The notes below the pieces were generated by a model. That model did no database searches. It saw only the letters and a list, made by a program, of their open reading frames with translations, and was not told the origin of the DNA. A stretch of 64,000 bases of DNA from Ilyonectria destructans (lineage: Eukaryota; Ascomycota; Sordariomycetes; Hypocreales; Nectriaceae), in assembly GCA_020740775.1 (NCBI GenBank), contig JAHEWK010000002.1:3038001-3102000 (forward strand), given 5' to 3'. Positions 1 through 11,137 of this stretch are shown piece by piece; positions within the stretch are counted from its first letter, which is position 1; each line of letters begins with the position of its first letter. Position numbers and translations under genes: made by a program.

Positions 1-209
1 ATGGGACGGAAAACCTGGTAGTGAATCTGTGGCACAGTCGCACCGGGAGGATGATGGACAAAACCAAGCCGAAAAAGTTCCTCATCATGCCCTGCCAAGG
101 TCCAAAAGCCTTCCGACTGGGGTTGAAGGTCGTGGAGCCCTGGGCCATGGGTGAAATGGTACATGGCAGCGTTGGGATCGGTAGGAGATGGAGGAATGTT
201 CGTCGTCAT
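1..209 (-). CDS. 5' part of an unidentified gene, runs off the left edge
   Basis: An open frame of 69 codons starts with ATG at 209 and stays open to base 1, so the gene continues outside the window. The start has good context (TTCACAATGACG). Upstream on the same strand, around 250-300, lies a pyrimidine-rich stretch ending in TTTCACAG, which looks like a 5' leader or an intron end. The product begins MTTNIPPSPT and contains a GFWTLAGHDEE segment and an HHPPGATVPQ segment. I do not recognise a domain. Its position head-to-head with MAT1-2-1 makes a mating-type accessory gene conceivable (MAT1-1-3 proteins have a short leader before their HMG box), but no HMG box is visible here and I would not assign it. 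Confidence 0.5.
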   Translation of the reverse strand, partial: MTTNIPPSPTDPNAAMYHFTHGPGLHDLQPQSEGFWTLAGHDEELFRLGFVHHPPGATVPQIHYQVFRP

Positions 210-1689
210 TGTGAAGTCCACGAAGGCGTCGTTGCTGAAAGCCTGTGAAAGGGGGTGAAAATGAGATTAAAGAAAGAAGAGATCAGAGAAAGTTGTTGGA
301 AGGAAGGAAAGAAAAGGGCAGTGGAAGATGAGACTGGGTTTTTGACTTCTCGGGAGAAAACGAAATGGAGGTGGAGAGAACGAACATTGAGTTGGGAGTT
401 GCGAGAAAAAAGACCAACGTGCCCCAAGTGGACAAGCGATTTCAGGCTGGCAGCTGGCAGCACCTGCGACTCTGGTGGGGACTGTGCATAGCACGTGCTC
501 ATCTCTAGTGAGTGATTTCAAGACTTGTTGCAAGGTCCGTTGGCAGGTAGGTGCCTACACACCCACCGGGGGCGGGTGGCTTGTTCTTGATTCAGGTGTG
601 GGGCTTATTGATGTCAAAGAAAGTCAGAACTTGTTGTTTAACCTTCTCTAAACAAGGCAAAGCCACTAGGTCTACGCTGTCCCAAAATTTCCTCGTTGGA
701 GAACTTGCAAACATGCTCTGGCCAATTTTATTTATATGAGAGCATCACGTACGACACAAAAATGATTTGCAAATCATTTGATATGAGAAGATGTGATGTC
801 GCGTCTCATGGCAAGAATAATTATTATATCCAACCCAGTTCAAATGTGTAGCGTAGTCGAGCTGAATGTCCCTCGGTCACCATCCAGGCCATCTCACCAG
901 GTGGCTGTGGGGGAGTTGGTAGTCAAGTCGCTTGAACAAAACAAGTTAAGATGTTGGGGAAAGTTCTGGAACACATTGCTGAGGCTTGGGGAAAGGTCGT
1001 TTGCTGATTTCCCAATCTGAAGAGAACGGCCTCGGGAAACTCCGGACTGGCAGCAGCCCAAACATAAATCGAGGCGATATTCATTTGGGTTTCAGAAACG
1101 TGTACCTAATGAACTAGCGAAGCGGCCAAATTACGGCGAGACAAATAAAAAGTGCAGTTGAGAGAATCGGCCTTTCAAGGTGCGGAGTTTTCAGCTCACA
1201 CCAAATCTCGGACCCAACAGTGTTTCCAGCTGGAGTTGGGTTGTTGCCAGTTAGAATGCCGTCCAAACTCAAACCTCGGGGGGCCTTGGCTCCATCTGTT
1301 TTAGCGGCTTTGCCCTGCGTTTGGCGCCAGGGTGGAGACGCTAAGCGCATGCGGTAATACTGCACAGTGCTGGCGTTTTGCCCCTGCTAATTGCCCCACA
1401 GTAAATCAGGTGGCTTGCATGAGTCCTCTATTGAACAAAGGAATATGGACAACTTCAGGATGGTACGTACCTTGGTGAGATATCGCCGGTGTGCCAGCTG
1501 CCAGCCGGTTGCCAGTCCACTCACGACGCTCAACCGCCTACAAAAACTTCCTCTCCACTTCGAGAGCTCAGGAATTTTTCTTCCTCTTCACACCTTCGAA
1601 CATTCTTGTTCACACCAGGAGAACTCCTGTGTTCACCCTTTCTCCTTCCCTTTTCAACACCACCAACTGCCGCAGCACCCCTGGTCACG
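210..1689. other. Intergenic region upstream of MAT1-2-1
   Basis: I see no convincing gene here. The short frames in it have no recognisable domains and no splice logic. It lies between the divergent starts of the left-edge gene and MAT1-2-1 and presumably holds both promoters. The last 130 bases before the MAT start are rich in C and T. Confidence 0.5.
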
Positions 1690-2515
1690 ATGGCCTCTCA
1701 ACCTGTCGTCTCGCAGTACTCCCAGGATCAGCTCAATGCCGTCTGGGACCAGCTGAAGACTCAGGTTTCCCCTTTCGTCTATGTTCTTTGCATCGAAGGA
1801 AACCTCTACCGCATGCTTGACGCTGGGGCTAAACAGTTCATTGCCCGTCAGTTCATGTGAGTACCGCTGATACGATTCTTCTTTGCCAAGCTGACTTTCT
1901 TTAGGGATCACATCACCGAAAAAGTCATGTACTGTCGTGATGGTACCGAAGGCGACCGCTACTTTCTCGGCGCGCCTCGCTTCTTTCTTGCAGGCTCTGG
2001 AATGATTGTCCATGCTCTTCACACCAAGGAAGCGGTTTGGGTCAAGCGCCCTGATGATGGGCTTCAGCATATCCTTGTTGTCCCCCCAGCCCTCCCAAAC
2101 AAATGCGCCAAGATCCCACGTCCTCCCAACGCGTACATTTTGTACCGCCGGGACCGTCACCGCTACATCAAACTTGGTCAGCCTGGGATCCACAACAATG
2201 AGATTTGTGAGTATTGTGCCTTCGCATCGTCTCGAGAAACAATAACTGACTGCATTAGCTCAAATCCTTGGTCGTGCCTGGAACGTCGAGACAACTGAGA
2301 TTAGAGACAAGTACAAGAAGATGGCCAGTGACATTAAGGAAGAATTGATCAAGAAACATCCCGACTACAAGTACCGCCCACGACGCCCCTCCGAGAGACG
2401 TCGCCGCCGAGTTGCGGAGCAGACTGCAGAATCGGAAACCGCATTGGCAGCTGTTACTGTTGATGCTACTCAAGCCATGCCGGTCCCTCCCCCTTCCACC
2501 GCTGAGGCTTCTTGA
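1690..2515 (+). CDS. MAT1-2-1: Mating-type protein MAT1-2-1 (HMG-box transcription factor)
   Basis: This is the mating-type regulator of the MAT1-2 idiomorph, a nuclear HMG-box protein that controls mating identity and pheromone signalling. Three exons (1690-1856, 1905-2206, 2259-2515) join in frame to give 241 residues. The introns are 48 and 52 bp, with GTGAGT donors and CTGAC branch sites. The MATA-HMG box spans about residues 125-200; it begins KIPRPPNAYILYRRDRH and includes QILGRAWN and a basic tail RRPSERRRRR. The second intron falls inside the box after the NNEIS serine codon, a position conserved in ascomycete MAT1-2-1 genes. APC5 follows convergently 280 bp downstream. No break is seen. 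The HMG call is clear; the family name rests on the box type and on the flanking genes. Confidence 0.95.
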
Positions 2516-2795
2516 AGCCTCTGGTTCTTGGCACATTCACCATGGAAGGCGAAAAGGGCAAGAGTACATTCTCGACACGTTTTGCGCTCTCTACGTAGCT
2601 ACGAGGATCAAGATTAGAAAGATGAATGAGAGTTGAATCCTGATTTGCTTTCGCCACTGCTAGTGATATGAATACAAGCATTCACCCTCCACCGTTTCTC
2701 GATCCCGTCCCATGTCCATGATGAACCCCGAGGATGCGCCATCGCTCTCGCCTCTGAATACCTGAATACCATCCCATCTTCATTGTAATCATCCG

Positions 2796-5265
2796 TCATC
2801 GTTCACGCCCCCCAAGGCTGAGCAGTTCGGCGCTCTTCCGTAATGCTACGTAGGCCGCCGCATAATCCGCTGCTAGCACCATGTCCCCGGACAACTTCAT
2901 GATCATCGCCTTCTTGGCCATCATCTGGCACTGCTGGTTGATATCCTCGATGCTGGAGTAGTGGTCGAATGACTTTTGCACAGCCGAAAGCGCCCTTGTC
3001 AGATGCTCTTTGCGCTTGCTGGACTTGGCATCGTGCTTCCCCGCGATGCCCATGTTTGCGTCGGCGAGGTACGAGTAGAGCTGGGCTGTGAGGGCGGCCG
3101 CATCGCACTCGAGTGATCGTGGGATGACTGCGGTGAGTAGCTGGGACGCTGCTTCAAACTCAGCCAGCGAGATGAGGATGTTTGCGACGGCGCCGGTCGA
3201 ATGCCAGAGGGATGGGATGATTCGCGCTCGCCAGGAAATGCTCGTGGCGCGCATCGCGATGGTGAAGCCTCTCTGTGGCCGCCCGCACTTGTCGAGAAGC
3301 GACGCCTTCAGCACCAGCAGCCTAACTCGGATAGCCACATCCTTCTTCTCGTCTCCCAGCCTTGACATCAAACTGTCAACCTTTGCAAAGGCAGCCTGGA
3401 AGTCGCCCCGACGAGTCAAGCAGTCGATGTGGAGGGTGTCGACGAGGAAGGCCATGTCCGGTTCCAGATCGTCCATTCTCGATTGCATGATCTGGGACAG
3501 GAGCTGCTCTGCTCCCTCGAGATTGTTGTGGTACAGGTCCCTTTTCAGCTTGATCACGCCCCTGTACTTGTGCCAGTATTGGCTCGGCTTCCACGACCTC
3601 AGTGAGTTTTCTTCCAAGGCCTCCATCTTCTCAAGCGCATCATCGTATTTGCCGCGAGCCGCCAAGAGGAGTGCAACACGGCAGGTGACCTTGAGCTCGT
3701 CGTCGAATATTGCATGCCTCGCATGGCAACGGAGAAAGATTTCGCTCGTCATGAACGACAGATTGGAAAGTCCCAGTCGATCCCACAAGGCGGCAGAAAG
3801 CGAAAGCTGAGATCCAAACATGCTCTTCATGTTCCTCTCGATAATTACCTGGGAGCTCCGTACCATGAACTCGAGTGCCGTCGCCACGCTGTCGCCGTTG
3901 ACAAGACCAAGCTTGGCTTCGCTCAAGAGCACAGAACTCCAGAGCGTCCACATCCCCGTTTCCTTGGCCTTGACGCGAAGAAACGCCAGGCTTTCCTTGC
4001 CAGTCCCCAGCATGCTGTTGGTCTCCAGATCCCGGACGAGGTCAGGATGGGCACGGCCAAAGTGGAACAACCAGTTCAGGGCGAAGTTGAGGCAGGTCAG
4101 GTCGCGGTTTTCTCTTGCGGTGGAGACGGTTTCCAGCATAGCTGAGACTGCCTCCTTGTGGCAGCCAAAGTCGGCTTGGAGAACCGCCAGGTTCATCAAA
4201 GCGTATTGATAGAACATGCGATCTCGGTTCTGCATCGTGTAGTCGAAGTATCGGTGGAGGCTGTCGAATGCGGTGGGATAATCTCCTGCTCTCCAGGAGT
4301 CAAGAAAGCTGGGGAAAGGTCAGAAGAGATGGCAACGGCAGTGGGCATTCAGCAAGCATACGTGAGATAATGCGTAAGACTGGGAACCAGGAAGCTGTCG
4401 TTGAGCAAATCGTGAAACTGGTGGGTAATCTCCAGTGGTATCCTGTTCCCGTATTCTGAGGCAGGTTAGTCAACGCACAGAAGCTGGCCAAGGAGCGTTA
4501 CCCACTCTGCATCTGTTCAATCTGAAACTCAAGCAGAACTTCGATGTCATCAGTGCTGACCGCCAGCGTACTGCTCTGGTCCCCGGTGAGCATGTCTCCA
4601 TACGCCACAGACGCCAGATCCATGACACCCTTGTGGTCCCAGTCCTCCTGCTCGCCCAGAAGGAGAACATTGTCGAAGCTGAGCCGCCCAAAGCCTGGGA
4701 TCTTCCGCTTGAGATAGTGAGCCGTGGGCTGTCGATAGCGCACGAAGTTCTTCCACAACTCAGTGCAATCATGGAACTGAAGACGTTGGAATTCCAGCCG
4801 AGCCCTGCGAAGAAAGGTTCCCAGTGGCGAGTTCGGCGACAACTTGATGCCTTCCTCCTCCTCGGGCTCGCCCAACTCGGCCAGTCTCCGCCTCTCCTCC
4901 TTGCTCTTAGCCAACATGTCAAGCAAGTTCTCAAAGAATTCGTGCAGGGCATCGAGCGAGTTGATGTCCCAGAGCTTCCCGAGGAACTGGTCCCACAGTT
5001 TTCGTCCAGGCATGCCCATCAGGAAGGGGTAGCTGCCGAGAAGCCTCTCGAAGTCCTTGATGGCGATTACCAGACTGACTGTGCGTTCGGCTCTGTTCCA
5101 TCGCGCGGTTTGGTCTGCGGTGACTTTCGAGGGAGGGTGATCCATGAGATGGGACGTGATGAAGGAGAGGACGGGCAGGACTGCGTCACTGGGCACAGCG
5201 CCTTCATTGTAGAGCTCGGTGAGAACGAGAAGGCAGATTTTGGCCGGGTTTAAATAGCGCGCCAT
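2796..5265 (-). CDS. APC5: Anaphase-promoting complex subunit 5
   Basis: Apc5 is a TPR-like scaffold subunit of the anaphase-promoting complex (APC/C), the nuclear ubiquitin ligase that drives mitotic exit. Three exons (5265-4506, 4455-4362, 4308-2796) give 788 residues, normal for fungal Apc5. I chose the start at 5265 (MARYLNPAKICLLVLTELY) because that is the usual fungal N-terminus; an upstream ATG at 5370 would add 35 unmatched residues. The APC5 helical signature lies around residues 260-330 (HQFHDLLNDSFLVPSL, then FDSLHRYFDYTMQNRD). The remainder is helical-repeat sequence. APC5 normally sits next to COX13 beside the MAT locus; here it directly neighbours MAT1-2-1 and lies about 21 kb from COX13. 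Confidence 0.9.
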
Positions 5266-5392
5266 TCTTGCGAGGCCTTGGAGGTTTGAACTCCTCTCCG
5301 CGGTCGCGATGCGCGCCTTCGTGGCGACTACCTGGGGCCAAGGAATAGCAGCCAAACACTCAGGTAGCACCGCGGTTCATGGCAGCCACGGA

Positions 5393-5636
5393 AGGCAAGC
5401 CACAGAACGACAGCCACAGAAAGATAGCCACAGAACGATAGCCACAGAACGACAACCCTGTGCCACAGCCAATCGCCAATCGCGCGACTCGGCGGAACTG
5501 AGCTAGGTGAGCTTCGCCGGCATGAGCTCACCCTCGCCCGCCCCACTATATTTCGGCTTGGGTGAGCCAGGCAACGAGGCCAGGCATCAAGGCCAAGCAA
5601 CCAGGCCAAGCAACCAGGCCAAGCATCTACAGCCAG
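5393..5636. repeat. Two short degenerate tandem repeats
   Basis: Around 5395-5460 the motif GCCACAGAACGA(C/T)A recurs about five times with small changes. Around 5575-5635 the motif AACCAGGCCAAGC recurs about three times, with a related flank. Both lie just upstream of APC5. No coding meaning is apparent. Confidence 0.7.
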
Positions 5637-5729
5637 CACAAAGGTCTCGGCAGTGTGTTATGCTCAGGGTGCTAGCGATCCTTCATTCTCATTGGCATCG
5701 GCCCAGGATCATCTCCCTTGGATGGCTCC

Positions 5730-5999
5730 AAAAAGATGTCTGGATACAGTGTAAAATACAGTGCTATTGTGTAATACACACAGTGGTTTTCAATCACCAG
5801 TCGGTCAAAATTCTGTGAACTTTTTCTGTGGGGCATATTGCTTTTGTCCTGTTGTCGAATCAGCGTTAAGCTGACCCATGCCCCACAGAAAAAGTTCAGA
5901 GAATTTTGACCGGCTGGTGATTGAAAACCACTGTGTGTATTACACAATAGCACTGTATTTTACACGGTGAGTATCGCCTAAAATTGCAAGTCTGGCTGC
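5730..5999. repeat. Palindromic dispersed repeat, copy A (MITE-like)
   Basis: Two arms of about 86 bp, 5749-5835 and 5880-5966, are near-perfect inverted complements around a 44-base centre. Both contain a shared core (CACTGTGTGTATTACACAAT and its complement). The right end, GTGAGTATCGCCTAAAATTG, recurs at the end of copy B near 18133. The structure fits a non-autonomous palindromic element. No transposase is visible and I could not identify a target-site duplication. Confidence 0.8.
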
Positions 6000-6766
6000 T
6001 TTTGATGGTCGCCCATTTCCCTTCAACAGGGGATTTGCGACGTGTTGGATACAACACAGCACATTCGATGGAGTGATTGGTGTTCAATTGAGTGTGGATC
6101 GTGAATCTATTGAATGTGGATCGTGAATCTATTGAATGTATTGATCTTGGGCCCAGCTTCAGCTAGTCGCAGCGACTTGCTGTGTGGACCCTAAGCGTTT
6201 CCCGGCCCTTGGTGCCAGGTTCTTGGAGTAATAGAGGACCTGTGCTTGGGCCACTGTAGCCAGGCTCAGCCTATGACAGTGCAAAACTGCCTTAGTCTCG
6301 ACACTACGGCACCACCCTCGCTGCCAGTTGGGTCTGTGTAGGGGAGAACCAGGACTCTAGCTTTCCCTCCATTGGAAACACGTCCAGCCCTGTTCATCGT
6401 GAGTATGCTCATCTGTACCCGTACTCTTGACCATCGTTGCCTGCAGCGAAACTGAGTTTCTAGGTCGAATATAATAAGCTTGGCGACGGTACTGGCGGCT
6501 GATTTTGTGACACCGCCCTAAAGTTCCCCACAGTATCAACAGCTGATTTGCAACACTATCCCTTGGATAATTAGATGCTCATACTTTTCCTGCCTATCTT
6601 ATCTATTTGACCGCCCTAGAAAGGTTCTCAGTACTAACGGCTGATTACGTGACAGCGCAGTGCACAACATCACTAATGACCCCCTTTCTACGCAACTACG
6701 AATAAGCGTTTTGCTTTATCATTCTGTGAGCATCGCCCTCCTCCTATTCCATATTGGAACCTAGCC
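6000..6766. other. Spacer before the Zn2Cys6 gene
   Basis: No gene recognised. It holds a roughly 22-bp tandem duplication at about 6100-6142 (GTGGATCGTGAATCTATTGAA twice). The last few hundred bases must carry the promoter of the regulator that starts at 6767. Confidence 0.5.
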
Positions 6767-8503
6767 ATGCGTGCAGGGCCGGGAGCATGCCACAACTGTA
6801 GGCGCAGCCGCTTGAAATGTGACCGATCCCTTCCGCACTGCCTGAAATGCACCAGGAGGGGACAAAGTTGTCTAGGCTATGGCATTCTGTTGCGGTGGGA
6901 GAATGGTATGGCGAGTCGTGGGAAAATGGCTGGCGTTACATCCGACGACATGAGGAAGATCCAGAAGGGAGATATGACCTCGACTCTACAAGCGCCATGG
7001 CTTTCTACCGTGTCTACAAGGCAACCCCCATTCGCAAGTTCTAAGCCGAACTCTCCTCGTTCGTTACCTCGTTCGTTAATAGACCCGCTTGCGCAAGATC
7101 TAGACTATCGATCGAGGAGATATCTGGACTATTGTAGGCTACCTTCGTCCGCTTGACTGCTCTGTATACTAATATTCTTCGGTGAAAGTTGCAAGTGATG
7201 TTTGCAGGGACCTCGTTCTCTATGACATCCCCAAGCATAATCCATTCCGCGAGCTGATTCCGATGGCGTACCAGCAGCCCATCTTGTTGCAGACGATCAT
7301 CGCCAGTTCAGCTTTGCACATGTCAAACGCTTGTCAACGGTCATCAAGGTCTTCGAGTATCTTTACAACGATAGCCTCGACTCAGAGCAGCACAAGCTTA
7401 CTGAGCTCTCTATCGATCGGTCCATGTATGACATCTCGCCCGGAGACTTTCCATGACGCACTCAGGGCCAAGCAGCAGGCACTTTGTCTGCTGAAGTCTG
7501 CTCTCGAAGACATGGCTTCAGCGGATGTTGATGTGATTCTCGCGGTGGTGCTTCTCCTCATTGGGTTCGAGCTCATTGACTCTGGGCGAGGCAGCTGGAT
7601 ATTTCACATCAATGGTGCGAGAATAGTCATTGAGAAGCTGCTCGCATCCACCCCGGCGACCGAGACCGCTTTGAGCCCGCTTCGCAGCTGGTTGGTGTCA
7701 AATTGCTTGGTGTAAGTCGTCCTGTCCAGTAATTGATGGCTCCTGACTTGACATGCACTAGGTATGATCTTCTTGGGTCATCATTCGCAAATTCTTATCT
7801 ACCGCACAGTGGTGGGCTATCGACGACTACCATGTCACTGCTTCAAGATGCAGAAGGCAACCATTGCTCGTCATTTCCGGCAGCCCTCCTTCCTTTGATA
7901 CAGGCAGGGGCTCAACTATTAAAGATGAACGACGTTTCCACGTCTCCGGATACCTTGATCAATTTGGGGCAGCACGATGCGCTTCATCTCTTACACGCTG
8001 CGAAGTCATTCGACCCAGCTGTCTGGGCCATCAATTTACAGCCACGCTCACCGGCTGACGATCTCTTTTATCGGACTCAAATTGCCTCTGCACACAGGGC
8101 AGCTGTATGTATCTATCTCTCGCGCATTATTCTTGCTCTATGGCCCAGCACAGTTTTGCCAAATGATCTGGAAATCCTAGCAGCCGAAATCATCACCCAC
8201 CTTTCAAATATGCACCCTGGAGATGCATTATTCACAGCAACAGCGTGGCCAGCTTTCATTACTGGCCTGGAAACGGTTGACCTTACGAATCGTGCTTGGG
8301 TAGTGAGAAGATTCCAAGAGCTCTGGGAAATGGAGCCTTGGGGACTTACCAGAGAGGCTCTCGGAACATTGAGGACAATATGGGATGGGAGGAAGAATGA
8401 AGATGCCGTAAAGAGCAGCAATGACCGACTCCACAAACAGGAAGAGAATTGGAACTGGATCGAGAAGCTAAAGAACATAGGCACCGACTGGTTGATTGCA
8501 TGA
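6767..8503 (+). CDS. Zn2Cys6 transcription factor with fungal_trans_2-type domain
   Basis: A fungal binuclear zinc-cluster regulator. Three exons (6767-7133, 7189-7711, 7762-8503) give 543 residues and join in frame across 55 and 50 bp introns. The N-terminus has the six-cysteine cluster CHNCRRSRLKCD...HCLKCTRRGQSC at residues 8-34. The middle shows the start of the fungal-specific regulatory domain (YLDYFASDVCRDLVLYD, then HNPFRELIPMAYQQP), as in PF11951-type proteins. It converges on an MFS exporter 163 bp downstream, and a phosphatase gene lies beyond that. Regulators next to an exporter often control it; that is inference. No break is seen. Confidence 0.88.
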
Positions 8504-8666
8504 TTGTAAGGCGATCCCGGATGATCTATCATGGTGGTGGATCCATTGCCGACTGACCGGAACTATATAGGTAACTACTACAATCATGAGAGCAACCACC
8601 GGGTAATCACCAGTTAAAGACCACGTGGTCTAGCAACAATTCGTGAGCAGAGGTCTACATGTGGGA

Positions 8667-10391
8667 TCATGCATCTCTCAGAGTACCACCCCCGTTGGCT
8701 GATTGCCTTCGCTGCTCAGTCATTGCCTCTTCCAGGAGTTCAGCCTTCTCATCCGCGGTCAAATCACTACTGGCCTTAGGTACTTTCCCCCAGATTGCCA
8801 GAATCAACAAACTCGCGGCTGCAGCACCCACTCCAAACCAGAACGTGTTCTTATAGCTCTTCCCCAATCCTGCCTCGTCTACTGTTGCTGATTGGATGAT
8901 GTCCGTCAAACCAAGGACGAAAGCTACACCTAGCTGCAGCACAGAATTAATAACACTCCCAGCCAGCCCCTGCTGCGCTGTAGGAAACGTCGTGGTCACG
9001 AAAACTGTCATCAAGATCGTGGACAGATCGATTCCCACGGTGCTGAGGATGACTGCAGGGAAGATCCATGCCCAATAACTTCCTCCAAGCGGAATTAGAG
9101 CTATGAGAAGCTGTGACCCTACTGCGCCCAGGCCGGAAATGATCAACAGCACACGTCCTGGAACCAGGTGCAAGATGAAGCCTTCGATGACACTGATAAT
9201 GAGGCCTGCAAGACCGAGAGGCACATACCACGCTACCACCTGCAACGGACTGGCAGACATGATGTTCTGGAAATAGAGTGTGCCATATACAGAAAAGATG
9301 CCCCAGGTGCCGTAAAGCAGGAAGAGGGCCAAAAGGAGAGGGCTCATGCAAGGAGTCGTGAAGATCGAAGCTGGTAAGAGGGGCTGAGCAGAGATGCGCG
9401 TTTCGATGTGGCCTGCAGCAAGGAGTGACGAGACACCAAGTATGAGACAGACTGGAATATATGGCGTTTGCCAACCTGCAGGGGCGTGTGCTGATTGCAA
9501 GATGGAAAAAACGACTAGGACGAGGCCACAGACGATCGTGATGGCGCCGGGGTAGTCCATTTTGGCTTTGCTTGGGGTTTGGTCCTTTGAATGAGGACGC
9601 GGAATTGACAAGACTGAAGTCAACAGCGTAATTGCCGTCAGGATGGCGCCGATCCAGAAGTAAAAACCCCAGCGCTTGAATTGACCTACGATCCCTGCCA
9701 TGAGAATGCCACCAAAAAAACCGAATACCGCTGAAGTGCCGTATACTGCAAAGACGAGATTCTTTCGTGGCCCAGGACGATACAACGACCCCATGAGCAT
9801 GACTCCGGTAGGCAAGAATGCCGCAGCTCCTAGCCCTTGCAGAGCCCGACAGCAGTCGAGCATCAGCGGATTGATGCTGAACCCGGCTATTATACTCCAG
9901 ACAAGAAGCCAGGCAAGACCCCACATGAAGACGGGATATCCTCCCCACATATCGCCCAGACGGCCAAAGACGAGCAAGGTGCTGGCGATGACGAGGGAGA
10001 AGGCGGTCGCTGGCCACACACTGGCTGCTTGCGGAATATCGAGCTCTCTGATCAGTGTTGGGAGGATGACGGTGAAGCCTGAGACGAAGTATTCTGTCAA
10101 GAATTGGGACATGGAGATGCTGAAGACGAAGATTATCTCGCTCCAGCGGGTTGTAAAGATCGGAGGGCGCTCGCGGCCGAGGCGTTCGATTCGTGCTTGG
10201 AGGGACTCGTCAACTGCGGGCATGAAGTCGGCAATGTCATGGAGATCCGGTGAAGGGTTGTCGTTTGGTAAAGGATTAACAACTTGAGCTAGAGCCCTGG
10301 GGCTACATTCTCTCGACAGCATAGTCGATGTTGCTGAGGCGTTGCTGGGAACCCGCTGTGGCGGTGATGAAGGTAACGATGGGGATGTCAT
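8667..10391 (-). CDS. MFS drug/metabolite exporter, ATR1/aminotriazole-resistance type
   Basis: An intronless gene for a 574-residue plasma-membrane transporter of the major facilitator superfamily. About 80 hydrophilic residues precede the first membrane segment (EIIFVFSISMSQFLTEYFV). Thirteen or fourteen hydrophobic segments follow, including FGRLGDMWGGYPVF between segments 2 and 3 (the MFS loop motif, G-RLGD) and CRALQGLGAAAFLPTGVML. This architecture matches DHA2-type proton antiporters of the yeast ATR1/YOR378W group, which export toxic or self-made small molecules. The substrate is unknown. The gene lies between the Zn2Cys6 regulator (convergent) and a histidine phosphatase (divergent). 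Confidence 0.88.
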   Translation of the reverse strand: MTSPSLPSSPPQRVPSNASATSTMLSRECSPRALAQVVNPLPNDNPSPDLHDIADFMPAVDESLQARIERLGRERPPIFTTRWSEIIFVFSISMSQFLTEYFVSGFTVILPTLIRELDIPQAASVWPATAFSLVIASTLLVFGRLGDMWGGYPVFMWGLAWLLVWSIIAGFSINPLMLDCCRALQGLGAAAFLPTGVMLMGSLYRPGPRKNLVFAVYGTSAVFGFFGGILMAGIVGQFKRWGFYFWIGAILTAITLLTSVLSIPRPHSKDQTPSKAKMDYPGAITIVCGLVLVVFSILQSAHAPAGWQTPYIPVCLILGVSSLLAAGHIETRISAQPLLPASIFTTPCMSPLLLALFLLYGTWGIFSVYGTLYFQNIMSASPLQVVAWYVPLGLAGLIISVIEGFILHLVPGRVLLIISGLGAVGSQLLIALIPLGGSYWAWIFPAVILSTVGIDLSTILMTVFVTTTFPTAQQGLAGSVINSVLQLGVAFVLGLTDIIQSATVDEAGLGKSYKNTFWFGVGAAAASLLILAIWGKVPKASSDLTADEKAELLEEAMTEQRRQSANGGGTLRDA

Positions 10392-11137
10392 TGTCTACCA
10401 AATATCGGCCACTGAATGTGCAGAGATATGTAACGAGCAGAGGCCGGGCTATGAGAAGACCAGGGCAAGAGATCTTATACAAATTTTGCAAAATCATCAC
10501 TACATTTGTAATCAGAACAGCTGAAGACGGGGATTTTCGGACAATTGAGGTTGGATGGTAGCCTAGGCCCACCGCCTAAAGCTTGCCAGACGAGTATCAA
10601 GGTGCACCACAGTCGAGACTCTCCTTGCCGTTTACACGCCTTCATTTAGCTAGATAGGTCAGCACCGTTACTTGCTCGCCTTAAAGAGAGGCGTTAGTTA
10701 GTAGACACAACGCTTATGCACGACTGCCGTCTTGGCTGCCTATCTGGGGTTAGTTACGACCGATCTGCCAGCATCCTGATTGGTTTGAGATTCATCCGCG
10801 ACGCGGCAAGATCCACATCCTCCTTACATCGAAACTGGCGCCCTTCGAAAACATGGAAATTTGGACTTCTTTTGCCATTATCTCGGAAACTTTAGTGCCA
10901 TATGGTCATCGATCGACTGTATTACCGGCTTGTGTTAAGACAAGCATTTGTCAGCAGAAATTCAGGATTATTCAGCAGTCTAGTACTGGACGTATTTCTC
11001 GCAATGGCATTGATGCCACTCCCTAACCAGTGTCTATATCTTATGAACTGCGATCTTGTCAGTAGCTAGACTCTTTGCATCATTCTATATTACATATCTC
11101 TACCAAACAAGTCTTTTCTACTTCTACACATTTCACA
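10392..11137. promoter_or_regulatory. Divergent promoter region between MFS and phosphatase genes
   Basis: About 750 bp between two outward-pointing starts. No gene recognised. The phosphatase leader just before 11138 is rich in T, C and A. A shared promoter is inferred from layout only; I found no operator that I could defend. Confidence 0.4.

Noticed and set aside
3088..3810. 240-residue plus-strand frame
   Set aside because: It is antisense to APC5 exon 3 and has no recognisable domain.
5730..5999. CRISPR or tRNA-like structure in the palindrome
   Set aside because: The context is eukaryotic, there is no array of short repeats with spacers, and no tRNA arms are visible.
8947..10017. 356-residue minus-strand frame
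   Set aside because: It lies in another frame of the MFS gene; its Arg/His-rich composition marks a shadow.
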